Positions 1 through 5,440 of a stretch of 7,077 bases of DNA are shown here, piece after piece. The translations under genes were made by a program, and so were the position numbers. Position 1 is the first letter of the stretch, and every line of letters begins with the position of its first letter. The notes beneath the pieces were generated by a model. It was given only the letters and a program-made list of their open reading frames with translations. It ran no database searches and had not been told where the DNA came from. The stretch is from contig DERU01000214.1 in NCBI GenBank assembly GCA_002361095.1, positions 6,732 to 13,808 on the forward strand, given 5' to 3'. The DNA comes from Lachnospiraceae bacterium UBA3332. GTDB taxonomy: Bacteria; Bacillota; Clostridia; Lachnospirales; Lachnospiraceae.

Positions 1-870
1 CGCCTGATACAGCCTGTGTTCCCGCAAAAGCGGAGGCCCGCCCGGCAGGGCCGGAAGCGCCTTGTCCTCATTAACCCGGACAAAAGCGGAATAAAACACC
101 CTTTTTAGGGCAAATTTCTGATACAGGCTCTCGGCCACATTCAAAATCTGGTAATCGCTCTCCGGCGTCGCCCCGATGATCATCTGGGTGGACTGCCCTG
201 CAGGCACAAACCGGGGCGCATTGCGGTATAAGGCCACTTCATTGCGGTTATTCCCGATTCCGTTCTGAATCTGACGCATCGGCGTTAAAATCGTCTTGCG
301 GTGCTTATTCGGCGCAAGGTTCGCAAGCCCTTCCGCCGTTGGCAGTTCCAGATTCACACTCATCCTGTCCGCCTCGAACCCCGCCAGGCGAATCACCTCC
401 GGATCCGCCCCCGGAATCGCCTTGACATGGATATATCCCTGAAAATGATATTCATGCCGCAGCTTATAAACGACCTGGTAAATTAAACCCATCGTATAAG
501 TAGGATTCCCCAAAATACCGGAACTCAAAAAAAGCCCTTCTATATAATTGCGCCGGTAAAACTCGATGGTCAGTCTGCAGACCTCCTCAGGCGTAAAAGA
601 GGCCCGAGGCACGTCGTTGGAGCAGCGGTTCATGCAATACTTACAATCATATATACATTCGTTGGTCAGCAAAATCTTCAGCAGGCTGATACACCTGCCG
701 TCCCCCGCAAAACTATGGCAGATTCCGGCGGCAATCGTATTCCCGATTCCCTTGCCGTCCCCCTTTCGGTTCACACCGCTGCTGGTACAGGCCACATCAT
801 ACTTGGCGGCATCGCTTAAAATCTCCAGCTTTTCCAAAAGGGTTTTTCCCGATGTCACACACAATTCCAT
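1..870 (-). CDS. Radical SAM protein, putative DNA modification/repair type (C-terminus cut by window edge)
   Basis: The 290 residues present read without interruption from ATG at 870 to the left edge, so the C-terminal part is missing. The radical SAM signature C-x3-C-x2-C is at Cys72, Cys76 and Cys79 (ECIYDCKYCMNRC); it would bind a 4Fe-4S cluster and cleave S-adenosylmethionine. The N-terminal part (KLEILSDAAKYDVACTSSG) and the stretch EGLFLSSGI (111-119) after the cluster match my memory of the family annotated as putative DNA modification/repair radical SAM protein (TIGR03916). That family is usually about 400 residues and usually sits beside a uracil-DNA-glycosylase-like partner; a partner here would lie beyond base 1. 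The repair role comes from family annotation only and the reaction is unknown. The start is supported by GGGAG (879-883) eight bases upstream and a promoter just before it. The nearby upstream ATG at 889 is out of frame. Confidence 0.88.
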   Translation of the reverse strand, partial: MELCVTSGKTLLEKLEILSDAAKYDVACTSSGVNRKGDGKGIGNTIAAGICHSFAGDGRCISLLKILLTNECIYDCKYCMNRCSNDVPRASFTPEEVCRLTIEFYRRNYIEGLFLSSGILGNPTYTMGLIYQVVYKLRHEYHFQGYIHVKAIPGADPEVIRLAGFEADRMSVNLELPTAEGLANLAPNKHRKTILTPMRQIQNGIGNNRNEVALYRNAPRFVPAGQSTQMIIGATPESDYQILNVAESLYQKFALKRVFYSAFVRVNEDKALPALPGGPPLLREHRLYQA

Positions 871-878
871 CTTCCCGT

Positions 879-883
879 CTCCC
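879..883 (-). promoter_or_regulatory. Ribosome binding site of the radical SAM gene
   Basis: GGGAG on the minus strand lies eight bases before the ATG at 870 and decides this start over the out-of-frame ATG at 889. Confidence 0.6.
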
Positions 884-896
884 AAACATCCGTTCT

Positions 897-913
897 CTAT
901 ACAGTTAGTATAG
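897..913. promoter_or_regulatory. Inverted repeat over the -10 box of the radical SAM promoter
   Basis: CTATAC (897-902) and GTATAG (908-913) form a perfect 6 bp inverted repeat around a 5 bp spacer. It covers the -10 box and predicted start site, a usual position for a repressor site. No specific regulator can be named. Half of the symmetry comes from the -10 hexamer itself, so chance is a real alternative. Confidence 0.35.
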
Positions 914-935
914 TACACCCGTTCGGAAAAAGCAA
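907..935 (-). promoter_or_regulatory. Sigma-A promoter of the radical SAM gene
   Basis: On the minus strand TTGCTT (930-935) is followed after exactly 17 bp by TATACT (907-912). The predicted start is near base 900, which gives a leader of about 30 bases. The -35 box begins only about ten bases past the stop codon of the upstream YkgJ gene, so the radical SAM gene can be transcribed independently. No clear terminator separates the two, so read-through is also possible. Confidence 0.7.
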
Positions 936-945
936 GCCCTTATTT

Positions 946-1623
946 CTATATTTTCCTCCGGGCTTCCACGAGCCGCCCTGCCTGAGCCAGCCGTGCGTCA
1001 AACTGTTCATAAAAAGACGTTTCCCGGTCCCAGCCTTTATAATAAAATACTTCCAATATATACAAATTAACTTTCTTCGCAGTTTCCATATCCTGCTTTC
1101 CTGCCAAAAATTCCTGCACTTCCCGCACAAAGTCATGCCACTCCAGTATAAAACGTTCGTTTTGCCTGCCGTCCGGCATGTCAATCCATTTTTTTACCTT
1201 AATCTTGGAACGGTTTTTCTTCCGGCACGCATTTAGCTGCAGAAAATAATGAAACGTATGATCCTCATAAACCCGGCCCAACGGAAACAGGCGGCAGATG
1301 CCGGGACGGTATGCGTGAATGGTACACCGGCCCGCCTCATTTAAAAAAGTGCAGCAATCCCGTGCCCCTGCCATTTTCAGGTTGGGAAGAATCACACCGT
1401 CCACCACATGCAGTTCCAAATGCCGCTCCAGCAATTCTGAAAAGCTTTTGCCAAGGCCTGCGCTTAACCGGTATACGTCAAAGGGATCCAGCAAAATGGA
1501 TTCCCCCATGCCACAGCAGCACGCGCAGCAGCTTTCACAATCATGGCTGTCTGCCTTTACCAAATCCTGCAGGCCATACCGCTTTCCGTCCGAAATTTCA
1601 TCCAAATCCACATCCCTTATCAT
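946..1623 (-). CDS. YkgJ family cysteine-cluster protein
   Basis: A 225-residue protein with the cysteine-cluster pattern of the YkgJ / CxxCxxCC family, thought to bind zinc or iron; no reaction is established. The first cluster is C-x2-CC-x-CCC at residues 29-37. The second part has Cys90-Cys91 (CCTFLNEAGRC), Cys100 and Cys110 within GRCTIHAYRPGICRLFPLG, the most conserved stretch of the family; Cys133 follows. The C-terminal 90 residues are charged, have no cysteines after Cys133, and look helical. No signal peptide or membrane segment is visible, so it should be cytoplasmic. The ATG at 1623 has AGAGGGG six bases upstream, and a promoter lies about 55 bases before the start. It shares a strand with the downstream radical SAM gene but is 75 bp away. 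Family assignment is firm; function is unknown. Confidence 0.92.
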   Translation of the reverse strand: MIRDVDLDEISDGKRYGLQDLVKADSHDCESCCACCCGMGESILLDPFDVYRLSAGLGKSFSELLERHLELHVVDGVILPNLKMAGARDCCTFLNEAGRCTIHAYRPGICRLFPLGRVYEDHTFHYFLQLNACRKKNRSKIKVKKWIDMPDGRQNERFILEWHDFVREVQEFLAGKQDMETAKKVNLYILEVFYYKGWDRETSFYEQFDARLAQAGRLVEARRKI

Positions 1624-1684
1624 TACAATCCCCTCTGCCCGCTTTTACAGGTTTCCCCTCTATAGACTCCATTGCATTTATTTC

Positions 1685-1713
1685 ATTATCGCATCTGCTC
1701 CCCCAAAAGACAA
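1685..1713 (-). promoter_or_regulatory. Promoter of the YkgJ-family gene
   Basis: On the minus strand TTGTCT (1708-1713) and GATAAT (1685-1690) are separated by 17 bp. Transcription would start near 1678, leaving a leader of about 55 bases. It is divergent to the MarR-operon promoter; the two -35 boxes are 36 bp apart. Confidence 0.6.
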
Positions 1714-1749
1714 GTAATACTTATTGGACAAAATTCCTTTAAAATCCCC

Positions 1750-1778
1750 TTGACTTTTGTACGATATCAGACTATACT
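1750..1778 (+). promoter_or_regulatory. Promoter of the MarR / kinase-like / MATE operon
   Basis: TTGACT (1750-1755) and TATACT (1773-1778) with a 17 bp spacer are one mismatch each from the sigma-A consensus. Transcription should start near 1785, about 83 bases before the TTG start. It is the only good promoter upstream of the three-gene operon; no internal promoter was seen. Confidence 0.78.
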
Positions 1779-1801
1779 ACGTTGTATGATTTCAGACTAT
1801 A
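1760..1801. repeat. Two-copy direct repeat over the MarR promoter (operator candidate)
   Basis: Two 17 bp copies, TACGATATCAGACTATA (1760-1776) and TATGATTTCAGACTATA (1785-1801), match at 15 of 17 positions and are 25 bp apart start to start. The first covers the spacer and -10 box; the second covers the transcription start and first transcribed bases. Between and overlapping them is an imperfect palindrome, ATACTACGTTGTAT (1774-1787, 12 of 14 positions symmetric, centre ACGT). MarR proteins bind palindromic sites as dimers and commonly repress their own promoter from this position, so autoregulation is the natural inference. Confidence 0.55.
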
Positions 1802-1867
1802 AACTCTGGTGTCCGCACCGTATCATCCGGCGGGCAGACATCACCCTACAACGGCACGGAAAATAAG

Positions 1868-2416
1868 TTGGAAGACCATATACGACAGTTTTTCAACCGC
1901 GAATTTACGCCCGCCAAAGCGGGCAGAAAGGCTATGATGAATCAAATTTCAAAGGAAATGAAACATTTTAACCATTTGATGGGAGAAACCAACGCCGCTT
2001 ACCACGACGCCTCCCTGCGATTGGGCCTTTCCGACAGCGCCATGCAGATTTTATATGCGATCTGCGGATACGGAGAAGACCAGCGCTGCCCCCTGCGGGA
2101 AATCTGCCGCCAATCCGGCTTAAGCAAGCAGACCGTCCACTCTTCCCTGCACAGGCTAAGGCAGGAGGGCATTCTCCGCCTCACACAGGCCGGCGGCAAA
2201 AACAAGGATGTCTTCCTTACCGACAAAGGCCGACAATTTGCGGAAAAAACCGTGGCAAAGATTATCGAAACGGAAAATGCGATTTTCGCTTCCTGGCCTG
2301 CCGGTGACGTTAAAAAATATTTGGAACTGACCGAAGCCTATTTAATAGCCTTTAAAGAAAAAGCAAAGACTTTTACGGAGGAAACAAACCATGCGGATTA
2401 TTACCATCAGCCGTGA
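1868..2416 (+). CDS. MarR family transcriptional regulator
   Basis: A 182-residue winged-helix regulator. An N-terminal dimerisation helix is followed by LGLSDSAMQILYAIC (52-66), a helix-turn-helix at about 74-99 (CPLREICRQSGLSKQTVHSSLHRL), a basic wing at 100-118 ending VFLTDKG, and a C-terminal dimerisation helix. It should bind DNA as a dimer and release it on binding a small ligand. It is first in an operon with a kinase-like protein and a MATE pump, so it probably controls the pump and itself. The start is uncertain: TTG at 1868 has only a weak upstream GGA, but residues 1-22 look like real protein (IRQFFNREFTPAKAGRKA). ATG at 1934 or 1937, with AAAGG at 1927-1931, would give the more usual 159-160 residues. 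An in-frame stop at 1787-1789 excludes earlier starts. Its last 26 bp overlap the next gene, so translational coupling is likely. Confidence 0.92.
   Translation: MEDHIRQFFNREFTPAKAGRKAMMNQISKEMKHFNHLMGETNAAYHDASLRLGLSDSAMQILYAICGYGEDQRCPLREICRQSGLSKQTVHSSLHRLRQEGILRLTQAGGKNKDVFLTDKGRQFAEKTVAKIIETENAIFASWPAGDVKKYLELTEAYLIAFKEKAKTFTEETNHADYYHQP
2377..2381 (+). promoter_or_regulatory. Ribosome binding site of the kinase-like gene
   Basis: GGAGG lies nine bases before the ATG at 2391, inside the MarR coding sequence. It fixes the start of the kinase-like gene within the overlap. Confidence 0.75.
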
Positions 2417-3014
2417 ATTTGGCAGCGGCGGGCGGGAACTGGGAAAACGCCTCGCCGACCTGCTTGCCTGCGATTATTATGACCGGGAAATCATCGCCGC
2501 CATAGCCGGAAGGAGCGGAATGGATCACAACTATGTGGAAAGAACGCTGGAGGCCCCGGTTCTCCAAAGTATTCCCCTCCATTTCCGCAATTCCTTTTCC
2601 CTGTCCCCTGCCATCCGACAGCCCCAGACAAAACTGCTGCTCGCACAAAAAAAAGTCATAGAGTCAATCGCGCATACAGGCCGCAATTGCGTAATTGTCG
2701 GCCGAAATGCCGACATCCTTCTGGAAAAGCACGCCCCTTTCAACATCTTTGTCTGCGCGGATAAAGATACGAAAATACAGCGGTGTATGGAACGGGCCCA
2801 GGAAGGGGAAAAATTGTCCCGCCGGGACATGGAGCGCAAAATGCGGGACATTGACCAAAGCCGCGCCCAGGTCCGCGCGCTGGTCACCGGCGCACACTTT
2901 GGCGAAAGAAGCGCCTATCATCTCACCGTCAATACCTCCGGATGGGATATCCGGGAACTGACGGTAGCCGTCGCCGAATTTGCGGGACGTTGGTTTGAAA
3001 GGAAAAAAGATTAG
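2391..3014 (+). CDS. Cytidylate kinase-like family protein
   Basis: A 207-residue P-loop protein of the cytidylate-kinase-like family (Pfam Cytidylate_kin2 type). The N-terminus IITISREFGSGGRELG (3-18) is the family's modified Walker A loop: the usual P-loop lysine is replaced by Arg15, as is typical for these proteins. YDREII (30-35), VGRNAD (103-108, the GRCAD-like motif) and a basic lid region at 143-162 (SRRDMERKMRDIDQSRAQVR) follow. The tail contains YHLTVNTSGWDI (176-187), the usual strand near the C-terminus. It has no nucleotide-specificity insert of true Cmk and lies in a regulator-pump operon, so a housekeeping CMP kinase role is unlikely; substrate unknown. It is probably soluble. 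It overlaps the MarR gene by 26 bp and ends 34 bp before the MATE start, so the three are very probably co-transcribed. Confidence 0.9.
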   Translation: MRIITISREFGSGGRELGKRLADLLACDYYDREIIAAIAGRSGMDHNYVERTLEAPVLQSIPLHFRNSFSLSPAIRQPQTKLLLAQKKVIESIAHTGRNCVIVGRNADILLEKHAPFNIFVCADKDTKIQRCMERAQEGEKLSRRDMERKMRDIDQSRAQVRALVTGAHFGERSAYHLTVNTSGWDIRELTVAVAEFAGRWFERKKD

Positions 3015-3038
3015 AACTAATTTATCAACTGCAGAAAT

Positions 3039-3044
3039 GAGGAG
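3039..3044 (+). promoter_or_regulatory. Ribosome binding site of the operon MATE gene
   Basis: GAGGAG four bases before ATG 3049 decides this start over the in-frame upstream ATGs at 2980 and 3037. Confidence 0.7.
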
Positions 3045-3048
3045 AAAC

Positions 3049-4383
3049 ATGATACAGTTATCGGATCACTTCACTTACCGGCGCCTACTGCGCTTTACCT
3101 TCCCTTCCATCATTATGATGGTATTTACTTCTATCTACGGCGTCGTGGACGGATTTTTCGTGTCCAACTTTGTAGGAAAAACCCCTTTTGCGGCAGTCAA
3201 CTTCATCATGCCGGTACTGATGATCTTAGGCTGCGCCGGATTCATGTTCGGTACCGGCGGCAGCGCCCTGATCGCCAAAACCCTGGGGGAAGGGGACGTC
3301 AAAAAAGCAAACCAGACTTTTTCCATGCTGGTCTATGTCTCTGTCCTGCTGGGCGTCCTGCTCGCCGCGCTTGGACTGTTCTTTTTAAAACCCCTGGCGA
3401 TGCTTCTGGGCGCGGAGGGGGAACTGCTTACAAACTGTGTCCTATACGGCAAAATTATCCTTCCCGCCCTGCCGTTTTATATTTTACAGTTTGAGTTTCA
3501 ATGCCTGTTTGCCACTGCAGAAAAACCGAAACTCGGATTACTGATCACCGTCGCCTCCGGACTGTCCAACATGGTTTTGGACGCCCTGTTTGTGGCGGGA
3601 TTCCATTGGGGACTGGCCGGCGCTGCGGCGGCCACCGCCTGCAGCGAGTTTATCGGCGGCCTTTTGCCCCTGCTTTATTTCGGACGGAAAAATACCAGTA
3701 TGCTGCGTCTCTCCTCCTGCCGGTTTGACGGCAGGGCGCTTGGAAAAATCTGCTTAAACGGCGCTTCCGAACTGATGAGCAACATTTCCATGTCCATCGT
3801 CAGCATGCTCTACAACATCCAGCTTATGAAATACGCCGGGGAGGACGGCATCGCCGCCTATGGTGTGCTGATGTATGTCAGCATGATCTTTCAGGCGATC
3901 TTCATCGGATATTCCGTAGGCGCCGCCCCGATCATCGGTTACCATTACGGGGCGCAAAACCGCAGGGAACTGCAGGGCCTGCTTAAGAGAAGCCTATGCC
4001 TAATCGGCGCTTTTTCCACGGCTATGTTTTTCTCCGGAGAACTCCTTGGCAGACCCTTATCCCTGCTTTTTGTGGGATACGACCAAACGCTGCTGACCAT
4101 CACCATACACGCTTTCGCGATTTTCTCCGTCTCGTTTTTGCTTTCGGGGTTTGCGATTTTAGGCTCTTCCTTTTTCACTGCCCTAAACGACGGAGTGACT
4201 TCGGCGCTGATCTCCTTTTTACGGACACTCATTTTCCAGATCGCCGCCGTCCTGTTCTTCCCGCTTCTGTGGGGCCTCGACGGAATCTGGTGGTCCATCG
4301 TGGCCGCAGAGGCAATGGCCGTATTGGTAACGATTGTTTTTTTAGTCACCAAGCGGAAAAAATACGGGTATATGGGCCAGTAG
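3049..4383 (+). CDS. MATE family efflux transporter (operon copy)
   Basis: A 444-residue integral membrane protein, the usual MATE length, with two pseudo-symmetric halves and about twelve hydrophobic segments. It would export drugs or other organic cations using a Na+ or H+ gradient. Visible MATE features are FPSIIMMVFTSIYGVVDGFFV near the N-terminus with Asp34 in helix 1, NMVLDALF (174-181) followed by GLAGAAAATACSE in helix 6, and PIIGYHYGAQNRREL (294-308) in the second half. It looks closest to MepA-like MATE proteins; this subgroup call is from memory. The start is ATG 3049 because GAGGAG (3039-3044) lies four bases upstream. The open frame extends to an ATG at 2980 inside the kinase-like gene, but that extension is charged, hydrophilic and lacks a good binding site. 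It follows a MarR regulator that probably induces it in response to a substrate. Confidence 0.94.
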   Translation: MIQLSDHFTYRRLLRFTFPSIIMMVFTSIYGVVDGFFVSNFVGKTPFAAVNFIMPVLMILGCAGFMFGTGGSALIAKTLGEGDVKKANQTFSMLVYVSVLLGVLLAALGLFFLKPLAMLLGAEGELLTNCVLYGKIILPALPFYILQFEFQCLFATAEKPKLGLLITVASGLSNMVLDALFVAGFHWGLAGAAAATACSEFIGGLLPLLYFGRKNTSMLRLSSCRFDGRALGKICLNGASELMSNISMSIVSMLYNIQLMKYAGEDGIAAYGVLMYVSMIFQAIFIGYSVGAAPIIGYHYGAQNRRELQGLLKRSLCLIGAFSTAMFFSGELLGRPLSLLFVGYDQTLLTITIHAFAIFSVSFLLSGFAILGSSFFTALNDGVTSALISFLRTLIFQIAAVLFFPLLWGLDGIWWSIVAAEAMAVLVTIVFLVTKRKKYGYMGQ

Positions 4384-4405
4384 CCTGTCCTTAAAGTACC
4401 AGGGC

Positions 4406-4450
4406 GTGTTTGAAAAACACCTTAAACCTGCTGCGGTTTTTATTCTTCTT
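4406..4450. terminator. Convergent intergenic hairpins, probable weak terminator
   Basis: The 56 bp between the converging MATE and acetyltransferase genes holds two small hairpins. The first is GTGTTT-GAA-AAACAC (4406-4420), a perfect 6 bp stem. The second is AAACC-TGCTGC-GGTTT (4424-4439), followed on the plus strand by a T-rich run (4440-4450), which suits termination of the MATE operon. Its tail overlaps the acetyltransferase stop codon. Stems are short, so efficiency is uncertain; on the minus strand the run TTTTT is part of the first hairpin and termination there is less clear. Confidence 0.4.
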
Positions 4451-5072
4451 GGGCGAAAAGTTCCGGATGGGCGCAGAGACGGTCCGCCTCCGTAATGGGG
4501 CGGATCACTCTGCAGGGGCTGCCTGCCGCAAGGCTGTTGGCCGGAATATCCCGCGTCACCACGGAACCCGCCCCGATCACACAGCCCTCCCCGATGGTCA
4601 CGCCGCCGCAGACCGTCACATTGGCGGCAATCCAACAATTATCCCCAATGGTAATCGGCCCTGTGTACTCCAAATTCGTGACATTCCCTGTCTTTTCATT
4701 CAAAAAGGAATTCCGGTCCTGCCAGCAAAGCGGATGTATGGGGGTCAGCAGGGATACATTCGGGCCGATAAACACGGAACTGCCGATCGCCACCCTGCCC
4801 TCGTCCAGAACCGTGAAATTGAAATTGGCATAGCTGTCTTTGCCGATCACAGTATGGATTCCGAAATCAAAATAAATAGGCCCCTGCAGATAAACATTCT
4901 CACCGCAATGGGGCAGAAGCTTTGCCAAAATCTCCTTCCGCTCCTCTACATCCGTCTCAATGGTGTCGTTATACCGCTTACAAAGCCGGTGCGCGTTGGT
5001 GCGCTGCTCTGCCATTCCCTCGGTAAAAGGGTCGTATATTTTTCCCGCCAGCATTTTTTCACGTTCCGTCAT
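4440..5072 (-). CDS. Sugar O-acetyltransferase (maltose/galactoside acetyltransferase family)
   Basis: A 210-residue protein that should transfer acetyl from acetyl-CoA to a sugar hydroxyl in the cytoplasm. Residues 1-55 form the maltose-acetyltransferase N-terminal domain (MTEREKMLAGKIYDPFTEGM, then NAHRLCKRYNDT). From about 60 to 190 there are hexapeptide repeats of the left-handed beta-helix (TVIGKDS, VAIGSSVFIGPNVSLL, ITIGDNCWIAANVTV, VTIGEGCVIGAGSVV). His113 in TPIHPL sits where the catalytic histidine of LacA (His115) is expected. NSLAAGSPCRVIRPI (179-193) is the usual CoA-binding end segment. Length matches LacA/Maa proteins (about 185-205) with a short tail. ATG 5072 is chosen because GGAGG (5082-5086) is nine bases upstream; the longer frame from 5102 would put that site inside the gene. 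The true acceptor is not known; these enzymes are often treated as detoxifying non-metabolised sugars. Confidence 0.93.
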   Translation of the reverse strand: MTEREKMLAGKIYDPFTEGMAEQRTNAHRLCKRYNDTIETDVEERKEILAKLLPHCGENVYLQGPIYFDFGIHTVIGKDSYANFNFTVLDEGRVAIGSSVFIGPNVSLLTPIHPLCWQDRNSFLNEKTGNVTNLEYTGPITIGDNCWIAANVTVCGGVTIGEGCVIGAGSVVTRDIPANSLAAGSPCRVIRPITEADRLCAHPELFAQEE

Positions 5073-5081
5073 ATGATTGCC

Positions 5082-5086
5082 CCTCC
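5082..5086 (-). promoter_or_regulatory. Ribosome binding site of the acetyltransferase gene
   Basis: GGAGG on the minus strand, nine bases before ATG 5072. It excludes the longer frame that would start at 5102. No convincing -35/-10 pair was found upstream; the best is TTGCTG followed after 17 bp by TATGCG, which is poor. Confidence 0.7.
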
Positions 5087-5174
5087 TTTTCCCTGCGCTC
5101 ATTCCACCCGCATAAAACGCGGTGTTCCATGCAGCAATTCACCCTTTTGCAGGACGCGCGCATGGCGGATACAA

Positions 5175-5215
5175 AAAATCCGGATCTGCCCCGATTGGAA
5201 CCAGATCCGGATTTT
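5175..5215 (-). terminator. Intrinsic terminator of tRNA-Leu
   Basis: AAAATCCGGATCTG (5175-5188) and its exact complement at 5202-5215 make a perfect 14 bp stem with a 13-base loop. On the minus strand it is followed by a run of T, as expected for Rho-independent termination. It begins about ten bases past the tRNA 3' end and separates the tRNA from the acetyltransferase gene. Confidence 0.88.
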
Positions 5216-5225
5216 CATAATACCA

Positions 5226-5307
5226 TGCGGAAAAAGGGACTCGAACCCTCACGCCCTGCGGCACAGGAACCTAAATCCTGCACGTCTGCCAATTCCGTCA
5301 TTTCCGC
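5226..5307 (-). tRNA. tRNA-Leu (anticodon UAG)
   Basis: An 82-base cloverleaf on the minus strand. The acceptor stem GCGGAAA pairs with TTTCCGC and the discriminator is A. The D region GGAATTGGCAGACG is typical of leucine tRNAs. The anticodon stem CAGGA/TCCTG encloses TTTAGGT, giving anticodon UAG, which reads CUA and other CUN codons. A class II variable arm and a T arm with TTCGAGT follow. The CCA end is not encoded (bases after the discriminator are TGG), so it must be added by tRNA nucleotidyltransferase. The gene stands alone between its own promoter and a strong terminator. Confidence 0.95.
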
Positions 5308-5351
5308 AAACGCCTTTCCGGCAACCCCCGCGCCCCCTGCAAAAACTGCGC

Positions 5352-5409
5352 CAGACCCGCTTGTCTGCCGTCTGCCTGAAAGAGTATGCCTGCATTTTCA
5401 GGCACACTC
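5352..5409 (-). other. Structured tRNA leader / end-of-MATE hairpins
   Basis: An 11 bp stem with one G-T pair is formed by 5382-5392 (GAGTATGCCTG) and 5399-5409 (CAGGCACACTC), with a 6-base loop. It lies just downstream of the second MATE gene and at the predicted start of the tRNA precursor. A smaller stem, CAGAC/GTCTG, is at 5352-5356 and 5363-5367. The first could act as a weak terminator for the MATE transcript, but the T tail is short (TTTC). It could equally be 5' leader structure removed during tRNA processing. Confidence 0.45.
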
Positions 5410-5410
5410 T

Positions 5411-5440
5411 AGTATAGACATGTTTTATTCTTTCTGTCAA
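5411..5440 (-). promoter_or_regulatory. tRNA-Leu promoter overlapping the MATE stop codon
   Basis: On the minus strand a perfect -35 TTGACA (5435-5440) and TATACT (5411-5416) are 18 bp apart. Transcription would start near 5404, giving a leader of about 97 bases before the mature tRNA. The TGA inside TTGACA is the stop codon of the upstream MATE gene (5437-5439). Confidence 0.8.

Noticed and set aside
566..913. 115-codon plus-strand frame
   Set aside because: It is antisense to the radical SAM gene, whose iron-sulfur motif and family segments are clear on the other strand.
1311..1742. Two overlapping plus-strand frames of over 130 codons
   Set aside because: Both are antisense to the YkgJ gene and its promoter; their proline/serine-rich translations are typical of shadows.
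2980..3048. N-terminal extension of the operon MATE to ATG 2980
   Set aside because: The extra 23 residues are hydrophilic, overlap the kinase-like gene and contain the good ribosome binding site of ATG 3049.
4410..5417. Long 335-codon open frame on the plus strand
   Set aside because: It runs antisense across the acetyltransferase gene, the tRNA-Leu terminator and the tRNA itself; its translation is low-complexity and unlike any family. The minus-strand genes explain the region.
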